Below, in pieces: positions 8,858 to 18,130 of a stretch of DNA of 64,000 bases; within the stretch, counting starts at the first letter, position 1, and every line of letters starts with the position of its first letter. Under the pieces are notes generated by a model. The model did not search any database and was not told the DNA's origin. It worked only from the letters and a program-made list of their open reading frames with translations. The DNA comes from Microbaculum sp051390635. Its GTDB lineage: Bacteria > Pseudomonadota > Alphaproteobacteria > Rhizobiales > Tepidamorphaceae. The stretch covers positions 620,001 through 684,000 of the forward strand of contig NZ_JBPODT010000004.1 of NCBI RefSeq assembly GCF_051390635.1, given 5' to 3'. Made by a program: the position numbers and the translations under genes.

Positions 8858-9148
8858 TCAGAATACCGCGGGATAGATGTAGAGGATGATGACACGCTGG
8901 ATCAGGAAGATCAGCAGCAGCAGGATCACCGGCGAGATGTCGATGCCGCCGAGATTGGGCATCAACCGACGGATCGGCCGCAAGGCCGGTTCGGTCATAC
9001 GCCACAGAGCCTCGCCAACCATGCTGACGAACTGGTTGCGCGTGTTGACCACGTTGAAGGCGATGAGCCAGCTGAAGATCGCCGAGACAATGACAATCCA
9101 GACATAGAGCTGGAGGGCGATCAGAATGACGTCGAGTATGGCGCGCAT
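8858..9148 (-). CDS. YggT family membrane protein
   Basis: A 96-residue integral membrane protein with two hydrophobic segments flanking a short conserved loop with RNQFV and PALRPIRRLMP, the YggT signature. The start is ATG 9148 (MRAILDV); upstream in-frame codons read into non-conserved sequence. First gene of a yggT-yggU-folD transcription unit, six bases from the next gene. YggT proteins are linked to membrane or division-related processes in other bacteria, with no defined activity. Confidence 0.88.
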   Translation of the reverse strand: MRAILDVILIALQLYVWIVIVSAIFSWLIAFNVVNTRNQFVSMVGEALWRMTEPALRPIRRLMPNLGGIDISPVILLLLIFLIQRVIILYIYPAVF

Positions 9149-9287
9149 GATTCGATTGACCCGCGTTTCGCAGACAAACGATCTAGCGGTCCGCATACGC
9201 CACCGCAACCCTTGGAAAACATAGAATCGGGTGTTTCGCTTGACAGCGGGAGGTTCGGGACACTAAATCCCGCCACCCAGGTACCTT

Positions 9288-9363
<76 letters not shown>

Positions 9364-9380
9364 ATCCCCACGCAGGGGAT
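9364..9380 (+). terminator. hairpin directly after tRNA-Ala
   Basis: ATCCCC-ACGCA-GGGGAT, a perfect 6-bp stem starting at the base after the CCA end. It could be a processing or termination signal for the tRNA; no T-run follows. Confidence 0.3.
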
Positions 9381-9791
9381 ATTGGTTCTACCCCCGTTCC
9401 CCTGAAAATTATCCGTTTTTGCCCAAGGGCGAACCTCCCCGAGGCTCGACGAATCGTGTCCGGCCCGCGCCGAGCGCGTTCCGGGCGCCTGGCGCCGACG
9501 TGGAAGGAAAGAGGGGCTGGGAAATGGGATGGGAGGTAGCGGAAAGGGGTCGCGATCATCGCTACCCCCCATCCAGTCCGGGCTGACTACGCACGACCAG
9601 ATGCCAGCCTGGCCATATCTCTGCAATCCGCTTGCCAGTTAAGGTAAACAGAGCTGTTTTCGATATATGGAGGATGGCGGCGCCGTCGGCGCAATATCTG
9701 GTATTTCAAGGCGGCAAATGCTCGAGCCGCGTTTCGCAATCTGCGAGGCAATTTGCAAAATGCGAAAACCGGGCGGCGTGCGGCTCGGCGG
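9381..9791. other. non-coding gap with no recognised gene
   Basis: About 410 bp between tRNA-Ala and the amidotransferase gene. Open frames here are antisense or GC artefacts with no family resemblance. An inverted repeat TTTCGCA (9732-9738) / TGCGAAA (9761-9767) with a 22-nt loop lies just past the end of the amidotransferase gene and may be its terminator. No second copy of the tRNA 3' end was seen. Confidence 0.5.
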
Positions 9792-10508
9792 CTATTCGGC
9801 GGCCTGGGCGCGTCGGCGCGGATCGGCGCTGAGCCACAGATCGAGGAAATCCTCGAGCCAGCGGCGGATGTCCGGATCGAAGACGGACCGCCCCTCGAAG
9901 TGGTCGCGGCGGCGCTGGGCGCCGGGCATGTCCATCCGGGCGGCGCCGCGCACGGTCCAGCGATGCATCATCGCCAGCGTCAATTCGGCATGGAACTGGA
10001 CGCCGAAGGCGCAGGTGCCGAAACGGAACGCCTGATTCTCGAACATGTCGCCGCTGGCCAGAAGCTCTGCCTCCTTCGGCACATCGAAGCCCTCGCGGTG
10101 CCACTGGTAGACCATCCCGGGCCAATCCATCATCCGGCGCCCGCTCTCGGTCGCGCGCAGCGGATAGTACCCGACTTCGGCACAGCCCTCGGGATGGGGG
10201 CGGACCTGACCGCCCAGCGTCTTCACCATCTGCTGCGCGCCGAGGCAGACGCCGAGAAACGGCGCGTTCTCCTTCAGCGGCACGTTGATCCAGTCGATCT
10301 CGCGGCGGATGTAGTCGTGTTCGTCGTTGGCGCTTTGCGGTCCGCCGAAGATCACCGCGCCAGCATGCGCGCGCAGCGTCTTCGGTAGCGGCTCCCCAAG
10401 CACGGGGCGGCGAATGTCGAGCTCGTAGCCGCGTCGCTGCAAGGCCTGGCCGATGCGGCCGGGCGTCGAGCCTTCCTGATGCAGAACGATGAGAATCGGT
10501 TGCGGCAT
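9792..10508 (-). CDS. class I glutamine amidotransferase (GMP synthase-like domain)
   Basis: A 238-residue stand-alone GATase1 domain. The nucleophilic elbow is GVCLGAQQM with the catalytic Cys, and the His-Glu pair is in QFHAEL (usual form QFHPE). These enzymes release ammonia from glutamine or hydrolyse gamma-glutamyl bonds. The start is ATG 10508; the frame upstream is not conserved. No synthetase partner is adjacent, so the acceptor is unknown. It lies 16 bases downstream of an SDR gene on the same strand, suggesting a two-gene unit. Confidence 0.85.
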   Translation of the reverse strand: MPQPILIVLHQEGSTPGRIGQALQRRGYELDIRRPVLGEPLPKTLRAHAGAVIFGGPQSANDEHDYIRREIDWINVPLKENAPFLGVCLGAQQMVKTLGGQVRPHPEGCAEVGYYPLRATESGRRMMDWPGMVYQWHREGFDVPKEAELLASGDMFENQAFRFGTCAFGVQFHAELTLAMMHRWTVRGAARMDMPGAQRRRDHFEGRSVFDPDIRRWLEDFLDLWLSADPRRRAQAAE

Positions 10509-10524
10509 GGTTTCGGCGCCCAGA

Positions 10525-11316
10525 CTACATGGCGCTGAGGCCCCCATCGAGCTTGATTTCCGAGGCGGTCATATAACGGGATTCGTCGCTTGCCAGATAG
10601 ATGGCCGCGTAGGCGACGTCCTCGACCGTGCACAGGCGCTTCAGCGGGATCTGCCGGGTGAGCTTGCCCTTCTGGTCGTCCGTCAGCGGCCGGCGCTCGC
10701 CGCCACGGGCGAAGACGTCCTGCAGCAGGCCGGTCTCGATGAAGGTCGGATGGATCGAATTGGCGCGGATGTCGTCGCCGCGGTGGGCGCAATGCAGCGC
10801 CGTGGACTTGGTCAGCATCCACATGCCCGCCTTGGAGGTGTTGTAGGCGGCGACGTTGTGGCCGGCGACGAGGCCGGATACCGAGGAGACGTTGACGATC
10901 GAGGCGGGCTGGCTCTCGCGCAGATAGGGGATCGCGAGCCGCATGCCGAGATAGACCGAATCGAGATTGACCCCCATGCAGCGGCGCCAATCCGCCGGGT
11001 CCGTGTCCTCCACAGACCCGACCGCCCAGACGCCGGCGTTATTGACCAGAACGTCGATGCCGCCGAGGGCCGCGTTCGCCGTCTCCAGCGCCTCGGCCCA
11101 TCCGCTCTCCGACGTCACGTCGTGGGCGCAGAAGGAAGCCGTGCCGGGGGCGTCGTCGTTGACCCTGACGGCCAGGGACTGGACGGCCGCGCCATCCAGG
11201 TCGGTCAGCATCACACGGGCGCCCTCGGACACGAAGGCGTGCGCGATCGCGCTGCCGATGCCGCCGGCCGCACCGGTGATGAACGCCCGTTTTCCCTTCA
11301 AACGGCTTCCGGTCAT
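10525..11316 (-). CDS. SDR family NAD(P)-dependent oxidoreductase
   Basis: A 263-residue classical short-chain dehydrogenase. Cofactor motif TGAAGGIG is at residues 15-22, NNAG follows beta-4, catalytic Ser is in NVSSVSG and the catalytic Tyr-Lys pair in YNTSK. The Asp after beta-2 (LTDLDG) favours NAD. The substrate is unknown. A sugar-dehydrogenase role feeding the lactonase/dehydratase locus downstream is possible, but a TerB-like gene separates them. Confidence 0.88.
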   Translation of the reverse strand: MTGSRLKGKRAFITGAAGGIGSAIAHAFVSEGARVMLTDLDGAAVQSLAVRVNDDAPGTASFCAHDVTSESGWAEALETANAALGGIDVLVNNAGVWAVGSVEDTDPADWRRCMGVNLDSVYLGMRLAIPYLRESQPASIVNVSSVSGLVAGHNVAAYNTSKAGMWMLTKSTALHCAHRGDDIRANSIHPTFIETGLLQDVFARGGERRPLTDDQKGKLTRQIPLKRLCTVEDVAYAAIYLASDESRYMTASEIKLDGGLSAM

Positions 11317-11438
11317 GAGACCTCCGTCCTGCTCGCCCCGCCGACGGCAAGATGCCTTCTCAGAAAACAGACGATTGGGTAGCGGGTTTGACGTGCGGAC
11401 TCAAGGAAATCGCGCGTTGCCGGTCCCACCGTACCGGA

Positions 11439-11909
11439 TCAGTCGGTCTTCGGCATGTGGTCGGGGGCGTGCTCGACGCGCTTGCGCAGCGCGATGCGTT
11501 CGCGCGAGGAAATGCCGAGCAGCTCGGCGACGCGCCAGATGAAGTTGTCCTCGACCTCGTGCACTTCGCCGTCGGCGTAGACGAGCTCCCACAACATCTC
11601 GACGACGCCGCGGCGGCCGTCCTCGTCGAGCGCCCGCTTGAGGACGCTGGTGAAGGCGTAGAGGTCGATCGCCTCCAGGTCACGACGTCGCGCCTCGGCG
11701 ATCAGCCGGGACGTCTCGTCGTCGTTGAGGTCGAACTTCTGCTGCATCAGCAGGCGCAGCTTGACCTTCTCCGGCTCGTCGACGATGCCGTCGACGGCAA
11801 TCGCGTGCACGGCGAGCGCGGCGGTCGCGACACGCGGATCCGTGGCGTCGAACACCGGTTCCGATTCCGCCTTGAGGTTGCGGATAACCTTCTGGATTGC
11901 CCCGAACAT
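11439..11909 (-). CDS. TerB-like (tellurite resistance/DjlA-type) helical protein
   Basis: A 156-residue all-helical protein of the TerB superfamily. Acidic repeats AVDGIVDEPEK and YADGEVHEVEDN are the metal-binding-like signature of this fold. The start is ATG 11909, preceded by AGGGG; a further in-frame Met at 11942 lies inside a 13-bp tandem repeat and is unlikely. Single TerB proteins in alphaproteobacteria are not necessarily linked to tellurite; no other ter gene is present. Confidence 0.8.
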   Translation of the reverse strand: MFGAIQKVIRNLKAESEPVFDATDPRVATAALAVHAIAVDGIVDEPEKVKLRLLMQQKFDLNDDETSRLIAEARRRDLEAIDLYAFTSVLKRALDEDGRRGVVEMLWELVYADGEVHEVEDNFIWRVAELLGISSRERIALRKRVEHAPDHMPKTD

Positions 11910-11919
11910 CGGCCCCTGT

Positions 11920-11958
11920 CCTGCGCCAACTACCTGCGCCAACTACCTGCGCCCATTA
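11920..11958. repeat. 13-bp tandem repeat, three copies
   Basis: CCTGCGCCAACTA at 11920-11932 and 11933-11945 (identical) and a third copy with two changes at 11946-11958. It lies just upstream of the TerB-like gene's ribosome binding site. Confidence 0.85.
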
Positions 11959-12085
11959 CCTGCTGGGCTACTCTCACGAAGGCTGCGCCCCCGAACGCGC
12001 GCCGATACTAGTGGCACCGTGCCACACCGACCAAGACCCGTCGGCGCGGATTCCGCCGTCCGTGTCCTTGCGGACACAATGGCGA

Positions 12086-13624
12086 TCACATGGTGGCGCC
12101 GATGACCCAGGGCGTGAACTCGTTATCGCCGAATCCGAGCTCCTCGCTTTTCGACCTTTCGCCCGAAGCGACGGCAAGCAGCCGGTCGAAGATGCGCCGG
12201 CCCATCTCCTCGACGCCGACGCCGTGGGACAGGATCTCGCCGCAATTGATGTCCATGTCCTCGGCCATGCGTTCGTACATCGCCGTGTTGGTGGCGAGCT
12301 TTACGCTGGGGGCCGGCTTGAAGCCGAACACCGAGCCGCGACCGGTGGTGAAGCAGACAATATTGGCGCCGGAGGCGACCTCGCCGGTGATGGACGCCGG
12401 GTCGTAGCCCGGCGAATCCATGAAGACGAAGCCCTTGGCCGTCACCGGCTCGGCATACTTGTAGACGCCGACCAGATCGGTCGTGCCGCCCTTGGCGGCG
12501 GCGCCCAGCGATTTCTCCAGGATCGTCGTCAGTCCGCCGGCCTTGTTGCCAGGCGAGGGATTGTTGTTCATGTCGCCGCCGTTGCGGGCGGTGTAGTCCT
12601 CCCACCATCGGATGCGCTCGACCAGCTTCTCGCCGACGGCGCGATCGGGTGCGCGGCGGGTCAGCAGATGCTCGGCCCCATAGATCTCCGGCGTTTCGGC
12701 GAGGATCGCGGTACCGCCGTGGCGAACCAGCAGGTCGGCGGCCGTCCCCAGGGCCGGATTGGCGGTGATGCCCGAATAGGCGTCCGAGCCGCCGCATTGC
12801 AGGGCGAGGCAGAGATGTTCGGCGAACACCGTCTCCCGCGTAACCGCGTTGGCAGTGGGCAGCATCGCCTCGACGCGGCGGATGCCCTCCTCGACCGCCT
12901 TCCGCGTGCCGCCCCACTCCTGGATCGTCATGTGCTGGAAGCGGCGGTCGTCGTGCAGATCGTAGGCCTCCATCAGGAAGCGGATCTGGTTGACCTCGCA
13001 GCCGAGACCGACCAGCACCACCCCGGCGCAGTTCGCGTGGCGTACGTAGCCCCACATGGTGCGCTGCAGGGTGTCGAAGCCCTCGCCGGCATCGGCGAGG
13101 CCGCAGCCGGTGCCGTGCACGAAGGCCGCGACGCCGTCGACATTCGGATAGGCGGCAAGGCGCTCCGTGGTGAAGTGCGCGGCGATCATGCGCGCAACCG
13201 TCGCCGAGCAGTTTACCGTCGAGACGATGGCGATGTAGTTGCGCGTCGCCACGCGGCCGTCGTGGCGGACGATCCCCTGGAAGGTGGCGCGCTCGGCCTC
13301 CGACACGAACGCGGTCGGTTTGGCCTCGGCGCCGAAGGCGTAGTCGCGGGCGAAATCGCCCATCACGCAGTTCTGCGTGTGGACGTGGTCGCCGGGCGCG
13401 ATGTCGACGGCGGCGAAGCCGATGATCTGGCCATACTTGCGGATCTCCTCGCCCCTGGCGACAGGCCGCGTCGCGATCTTGTGGCCGGAGGGGATGTCGG
13501 CTGTGGTCGTCACGCCCTCGCCCGGCAGGGCGGTGCCGGCGGCGATCTTCGAGGCGGCGACGATGACGTTGTCGCTCGGATTGAGCCGGATGACGCGCGG
13601 ACCGTCCGCGCTGACGGGAGACAT
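12086..13624 (-). CDS. UxaA family hydro-lyase (altronate dehydratase type)
   Basis: A 512-residue protein close in length to E. coli altronate dehydratase (495). The N-terminal ~85 residues are an SAF domain; the rest is the UxaA catalytic domain with conserved HGTGCG, LGCEVNQ, LQCGGSDAYSG and NNNPSPGNK segments. The family removes water from aldonates or aldarates to give 2-keto-3-deoxy acids in an iron-dependent reaction. Start chosen at ATG 13624 (MSPVSADG); an upstream frame encodes an ETKPEPETKP repeat that looks non-conserved. Last gene of the ABC-transporter/lactonase unit. The paired DgoK kinase argues against plain D-altronate as substrate. Confidence 0.85.
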   Translation of the reverse strand: MSPVSADGPRVIRLNPSDNVIVAASKIAAGTALPGEGVTTTADIPSGHKIATRPVARGEEIRKYGQIIGFAAVDIAPGDHVHTQNCVMGDFARDYAFGAEAKPTAFVSEAERATFQGIVRHDGRVATRNYIAIVSTVNCSATVARMIAAHFTTERLAAYPNVDGVAAFVHGTGCGLADAGEGFDTLQRTMWGYVRHANCAGVVLVGLGCEVNQIRFLMEAYDLHDDRRFQHMTIQEWGGTRKAVEEGIRRVEAMLPTANAVTRETVFAEHLCLALQCGGSDAYSGITANPALGTAADLLVRHGGTAILAETPEIYGAEHLLTRRAPDRAVGEKLVERIRWWEDYTARNGGDMNNNPSPGNKAGGLTTILEKSLGAAAKGGTTDLVGVYKYAEPVTAKGFVFMDSPGYDPASITGEVASGANIVCFTTGRGSVFGFKPAPSVKLATNTAMYERMAEDMDINCGEILSHGVGVEEMGRRIFDRLLAVASGERSKSEELGFGDNEFTPWVIGATM

Positions 13625-13735
13625 TTCGTTCACGGGCTTGGTTTCCGGTTCGGGTTTCGTTTCCAGTTTCGCATGCAAACAGCCCGCATCACCGGCAGCG
13701 CCGGGTTTCGGCGAACGCTGTCGCAAGCCATGGTC

Positions 13736-14665
13736 TCAGGGAACCTGCGCGCCGCTCACGCCGACGAAGACCGAATAGAGCGAGCGCGTCGCCGTGATGA
13801 ACAGCCGGTTGCGCTTCGGCCCGCCGAAAGTGAGGTTGGCGACCATCTCGGGGATGCGGATCTTGCCGAGCAGGTTGCCCCGCGTGTCGTAACAATGGAC
13901 CCCGTCCCGGGCGCTCGTCCAGACGTTTCCCTCGACGTCCAGGCGCATGCCGTCCGGCACGCCGGGCGAGACCTCGGCGAAGACCTTGCCCTTCTTCAGG
14001 CTCCGGCCCTTCTCGACCGAGAAGACGCGGATGTGATGCGGCCCTTCCGGGTCGTGGCTGAGACCGGAATCGGCGATGTAGAGCTTCGACTCGTCGGGCG
14101 AGAAGGCAAGGCCGTTCGGCTTGACGAAATCGTCGGCGACGACCTCGATCTTCCCGCTCTTCGGATCGACCCGGTAGACATAGCAGCCGTCCTGCTCGGG
14201 TTCTGCCTTATGGCCTTCATAGTCGGACATGATCCCGTAGGTCGGGTCGGTGAACCAGATCGACCCGTCCGACTTCACCACAACGTCGTTGGGCGAATTG
14301 AGCTTCCTGCCCTTGTAGGTGTCGGCGATCACGGTGATCGAGCCGTCGGGCTCGGTGCGGGTGACGCGGCGCCCGCCGTGCTCGCAGGAGACGAGCCGGC
14401 CCTCGCGGTCGCGGGTGTTGCCGTTCGAATAATTGGAATCGGCGCGGAACACCGAGACGGTGCCGTTGGCGCCGCCGTCGGGCAGCCAGCGCAGCATGCG
14501 CCGGTTGGGGATGTCGCTCCAGACGAGAAAGCCGCCGTCGCCGAACCAGACCGGGCCTTCCGCCCAGCGGCATCCGTCGAACAGCCTCTCGACGTCGGCC
14601 GTCGGCACGGTGAGATCGTAGAAACGCTTGTCCACGTATTCGTAGGAATCGCCGACCAGAGCCAT
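13736..14665 (-). CDS. SMP-30/gluconolactonase family protein
   Basis: A 309-residue six-bladed beta-propeller that hydrolyses sugar lactones to aldonates using a divalent metal. Family landmarks: early WAEGPVWF with the metal-ligand Glu, then SPNDVVVKSDGSIWFTDP, KPNGLAFSPDESKLYIAD and PDGMRLDVEGNVW. The start at ATG 14665 follows a strong GGAGG Shine-Dalgarno. It lies 20 bases downstream of the permease gene and 111 bases upstream of the UxaA-type dehydratase, which places lactone opening directly before dehydration in a sugar-oxidation route. Confidence 0.9.
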   Translation of the reverse strand: MALVGDSYEYVDKRFYDLTVPTADVERLFDGCRWAEGPVWFGDGGFLVWSDIPNRRMLRWLPDGGANGTVSVFRADSNYSNGNTRDREGRLVSCEHGGRRVTRTEPDGSITVIADTYKGRKLNSPNDVVVKSDGSIWFTDPTYGIMSDYEGHKAEPEQDGCYVYRVDPKSGKIEVVADDFVKPNGLAFSPDESKLYIADSGLSHDPEGPHHIRVFSVEKGRSLKKGKVFAEVSPGVPDGMRLDVEGNVWTSARDGVHCYDTRGNLLGKIRIPEMVANLTFGGPKRNRLFITATRSLYSVFVGVSGAQVP

Positions 14666-14685
14666 CGTCACTCCTCCCTTCTTGC

Positions 14686-15636
14686 CTAGCGCGTGTTGCG
14701 CTGTCCGCCGGCGATGGTGATGACGCCGATGATAATGAGGCCGGTCATGACAAGCCGGACGCCGGCGCCGAGCCCGAACGTGTTGAGCATGGTGACCAGC
14801 AGGAACAGGAACAGCGCCGCGCCCCACAGCCCCGGCACGTTGGCGAAGCCGCCGGCGACCGAGGTGCCGCCGATCACCACGACGGCAATGGAGGAGAGCA
14901 GGTACTCCTGACCCATGTTGAGCGCGGCGCCACCCGAGAAGGCGGAGAACAGATAGCCGGACAGAGCGGCGAAGACGGCGCACATCACATAGGTCGCGAA
15001 CCGCGTGGCATCGACCGAGACGCCGGCCAGCCAGGCCGCGCGCGGGTTCTGGCCGATGGCGATGACCGACCTGCCGTAGACGGTGCGGGTCAGGATCACG
15101 TGCATGACGACGGCGAGCAGCACGACGCAGATCGCCAGTACCGGAATGCCCAGAATCACCGACGTCGAAAAATCGGCCAGCAGCGGCGGCGGCTTGATCC
15201 TCAGGCCCCGATTGTACCAGATCGCCGCGGACTGGAAGAGGAAGCTCGACGACAGGGTGGCGATGATCGGCGGAATGCGCAGAAGCCGGATCAGCGCGTA
15301 GTTGAAGATGCCGACGCCGATACCGACGCCGATCGCCAGCACCAGCCCGATCAGGATCATCGCGTCCTGCGTGTCCATGATCTTGGTGGCAACCGTGCCG
15401 GCGAGCGTCATGGTCGCGGGAATCGACAGGTCGACGTTGCCGGGCCCGAGCGTGACGACGAACATCTGCCCGAGCGCGACGATCACGAAGAAGGTCGCGA
15501 AGGTGAAGGCCGCTGTCAGGACCTGTCCGGCGCCCTGGCCCTGGGTGAAGCCGATGGTGACGACCCATACTGCGATCGCCGCGGCGTAGGCCCAGATCCA
15601 GGGCTTCTCCAGAAGGCGTGCGACGACCGTCGGCAT
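14686..15636 (-). CDS. sugar ABC transporter permease (RbsC type)
   Basis: A 316-residue integral membrane subunit of a BPD_transp_2 importer with about nine hydrophobic segments. The family signature GQMFVVTLGPGNVDLSIPAT lies near residue 58 and the ATPase-contact loop is near TVYGRSVIAIGQNPRAA. The start ATG 15636 shares one base with the stop of the preceding permease gene (TGATG), so translation is coupled. Two different permease genes imply a heterodimeric channel with the ATPase and binding protein upstream. Confidence 0.93.
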   Translation of the reverse strand: MPTVVARLLEKPWIWAYAAAIAVWVVTIGFTQGQGAGQVLTAAFTFATFFVIVALGQMFVVTLGPGNVDLSIPATMTLAGTVATKIMDTQDAMILIGLVLAIGVGIGVGIFNYALIRLLRIPPIIATLSSSFLFQSAAIWYNRGLRIKPPPLLADFSTSVILGIPVLAICVVLLAVVMHVILTRTVYGRSVIAIGQNPRAAWLAGVSVDATRFATYVMCAVFAALSGYLFSAFSGGAALNMGQEYLLSSIAVVVIGGTSVAGGFANVPGLWGAALFLFLLVTMLNTFGLGAGVRLVMTGLIIIGVITIAGGQRNTR

Positions 15637-16577
15637 CAGTGTCTCGCCTCCGCCCGGTTGATGAGGGCGCGCAGCGCCAGGACGATGATCAGGATCGCGC
15701 CCTGCGCGCCGATCTGCCAGTCGGGACTGATCCTGAGGAAGGACAGGAACGAGCCCGCGAGCGTCAGTGTCATGGCGCCGATCACCGCGCCGACCGGCGA
15801 GACGCGGCCGCCGACGAACTCGCTGCCGCCGAGGATCGCACCGGCGATCGACAACAGCGTATAGCGCAGCGCGATATTGGCATCCGCCGAGGTCGTCAGC
15901 CCGACGAGCGCGATGCCCGACAGCGCGCCGAACAGGCCGGCGAACGCGAACATGGTCATCTTGACCTTGAGCATCGACCAGCCGGCGCGGGCGACCGAGC
16001 GCGGATTGCCGCCGGCGCCGCGCAGGACCGCGCCATAAGCCGACCGCATAAGCCCGAAATGGACGACGAGTCCGATGACGATCGCTGCCAGGATCGAGAA
16101 CGGCACGTAGGGCGTCTTCAGCTTCATGAGCGCCTGAATCCAGTCCGGCGCCTTGCCGCCAGGCGTGGGCAGCAGCAGCACGGAGAGGCCGGCCCAGACG
16201 AAGGACATGCCGAGCGTGACGACGATGGAGGGCAGGTTGCGCAGGTGGATCAGTGCCCCCAGCGCCGCGTAGACGCCGATGCAGGCGATGAGAACGGCGA
16301 TACCCAGAAGCGGGATCTCGTTCAGCCAGGTCGCGGCGACACAGGCGCAAAAGCTGACATAGGCGCCGATCGACAGGTCGAGATCGTTGACGCAGAGGAT
16401 GAACATCTGCGCGATGGTCGCCAGCGCGATCGGCACTGCCAGGTTGAGCAGCAGGTTGAGCCCGAAATAGCTCATCGCGCGCGGCTGCAGATAGAAGATG
16501 GCGATCAGGATCACCGTCAGCGACATGGCCGGCAGGATCGAGCGCATCAGGCGCGGTGACAGCAGCACTGCGGTCAT
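15636..16577 (-). CDS. sugar ABC transporter permease (RbsC type)
   Basis: A 313-residue partner permease with MFILCVNDLDLSIGAYVSF, the same signature region as its neighbour, and the contact loop RSAYGAVLRGAGGNPRSVA. Multiple hydrophobic helices fill the protein. The start at ATG 16577 overlaps the ATPase stop by four bases (ATGA). It should form the membrane channel with the downstream permease. Confidence 0.93.
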   Translation of the reverse strand: MTAVLLSPRLMRSILPAMSLTVILIAIFYLQPRAMSYFGLNLLLNLAVPIALATIAQMFILCVNDLDLSIGAYVSFCACVAATWLNEIPLLGIAVLIACIGVYAALGALIHLRNLPSIVVTLGMSFVWAGLSVLLLPTPGGKAPDWIQALMKLKTPYVPFSILAAIVIGLVVHFGLMRSAYGAVLRGAGGNPRSVARAGWSMLKVKMTMFAFAGLFGALSGIALVGLTTSADANIALRYTLLSIAGAILGGSEFVGGRVSPVGAVIGAMTLTLAGSFLSFLRISPDWQIGAQGAILIIVLALRALINRAEARH

Positions 16578-18073
16578 GCGTCCTCCGTGAACGAGGATTG
16601 CAGAACCTTCTCCTCGGTGAGCTGGTCGCGTGGCAGATCGGCGACGATGCGGCCGTTGCGGAAGACGTAGACGTGGTCGCAGTTCTTCAGTTCGTCGAGC
16701 TCGGTGGTGTACCAGACGAAGGTTCGACCCTTCGCCGCCTCGTCGCGAATGATCCCGTAGACCTCCTGCTTGGTGCCGACGTCGACGCCGCGCATCGGAT
16801 CGTCCATCAGCACGATCTCGGCATCCGAGCCGAGGGCGCGGGCGAACAGCGCCTTCTGCTGGTTGCCGCCGGACAGGGACAGGATGTTGTCGTGGATGTC
16901 GGGCGTGCGGATTTTGATGCGCGCGCGCCACGCTTCCGCCATCTCGTCTTCCCGGCGCGAGTCGATCAGCGGCCCCATGCGCATGGCGCGGATGGAGCGG
17001 ATGCCGATATTGCGGGCGATCGACCACAGCGGGAAGATGCCGTCGTTCTGGCGGTCGCCGGCGACGAGCGCCACGGGCGCGTCGACGGACGCGCCGCGGC
17101 CTCCCCGTCCGGCCATCCGGATACCCGCCAGGGGCTTCGCCGAATAGATCTGCAGCAGCATCGCGGTCTGGCCGTGGCCCTCGAGGCCGGCCAGTCCGAC
17201 GACTTCGCCCCGGTGCGCCGAGAGCTCCATGGCGTCGGCCTGTGCGGGGGGGCGGGCGGTTACGCGGGGGGCGGCGCCGGTGCGCTTCGAGATGAAGTCG
17301 CCCGCCTTGGCGGCGTCCTCCTCCTTGGCCACCGAACCCATGGCGCCGACCAGCGAGGTGCGGGTGAAATCCCTGGCGGGGCGGGCGTCGACCACCTTGC
17401 CGTCGCGCATGACCACGACGCGGTCGCAGGTCGACAGGATCTCGCCGAGGAGATGGGAAATCAGGATGCAGGCGCCGCCGCCTTCGACGTAGCGGCGCAC
17501 GAAGGAGAGCAATTGCTCGGCGACGACCGCGTCGAGCGAGGAGGTCGGCTCGTCCAGGATGACGAGCTTGACCCGGCCCTCGGTCTCGGAGAAGGCGCGG
17601 GCGATCTCGACCATCTGGCGACGGGCGATCGACAGGTCGCCGACGATGTCGCCGGCATCGACGCCGTGGCCGGGAAAAATCTCGTCGAGCTTGGAGACGA
17701 TCACCACGCCCGCCCGTTTGCGCCAGCCGAAGCCGCGCAGGGCCGCGTGCATGATGCGGGCATTCTCGGCGACGGTCAGGTTGGGGCAGAGCGAAAGCTC
17801 CTGGAAGACGCAGCGCAGGCCGGCGGCGTGCGCCTGGGACACGCCGTAGCGCCCCGTCATGTCGGCGGCGCCGACGCGGATCGAGCCGCGATCGGGCGCG
17901 AGCGTGCCGGACAGCACGTTCATCAGCGTCGACTTGCCGGCACCGTTGTGGCCGACAAGGCCGAGGCATTCGCCGGCGGTGATGGCGAGGTCGACGCCGG
18001 CGAGCGCATGGACGGCGCCGAAATGCTTTTCGACGCCGTCCAGATGAAAGATGCGTTCAGGCCGGTCGGACAT
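16574..18073 (-). CDS. sugar ABC transporter ATP-binding protein (RbsA type, two nucleotide-binding domains)
   Basis: A 499-residue tandem ATPase, the usual length for RbsA/MglA. Domain 1 has Walker A GHNGAGKS near residues 40-47 and Walker B VILDEP, with a variant signature DLSIARRQ. Domain 2 has a degenerate Walker A (GLEGHGQTAML, Lys lost) typical of this subfamily, a canonical signature LSGGNQQK and Walker B VLMDDP. It powers sugar import with the two permeases. Gap to the binding-protein gene is 57 bases. Confidence 0.95.
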   Translation of the reverse strand: MSDRPERIFHLDGVEKHFGAVHALAGVDLAITAGECLGLVGHNGAGKSTLMNVLSGTLAPDRGSIRVGAADMTGRYGVSQAHAAGLRCVFQELSLCPNLTVAENARIMHAALRGFGWRKRAGVVIVSKLDEIFPGHGVDAGDIVGDLSIARRQMVEIARAFSETEGRVKLVILDEPTSSLDAVVAEQLLSFVRRYVEGGGACILISHLLGEILSTCDRVVVMRDGKVVDARPARDFTRTSLVGAMGSVAKEEDAAKAGDFISKRTGAAPRVTARPPAQADAMELSAHRGEVVGLAGLEGHGQTAMLLQIYSAKPLAGIRMAGRGGRGASVDAPVALVAGDRQNDGIFPLWSIARNIGIRSIRAMRMGPLIDSRREDEMAEAWRARIKIRTPDIHDNILSLSGGNQQKALFARALGSDAEIVLMDDPMRGVDVGTKQEVYGIIRDEAAKGRTFVWYTTELDELKNCDHVYVFRNGRIVADLPRDQLTEEKVLQSSFTEDA

Positions 18074-18130
18074 GCCCGTGCGCTTTCGGTTCCCGTCGGT
18101 CAGCCGGAGCCCGTCCGAACCACCATGCCG

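Noticed and set aside
11439..11909. Tellurite resistance locus
   Set aside because: Only a single TerB-like helical protein is present, with no terC, terD or terZ neighbours, so a resistance role is not supported.
15636..17969. A 777-codon frame joining an Arg-rich stretch to the second permease
   Set aside because: Only the part from ATG 16577 is permease; the rest is an out-of-frame shadow of the ATPase gene.
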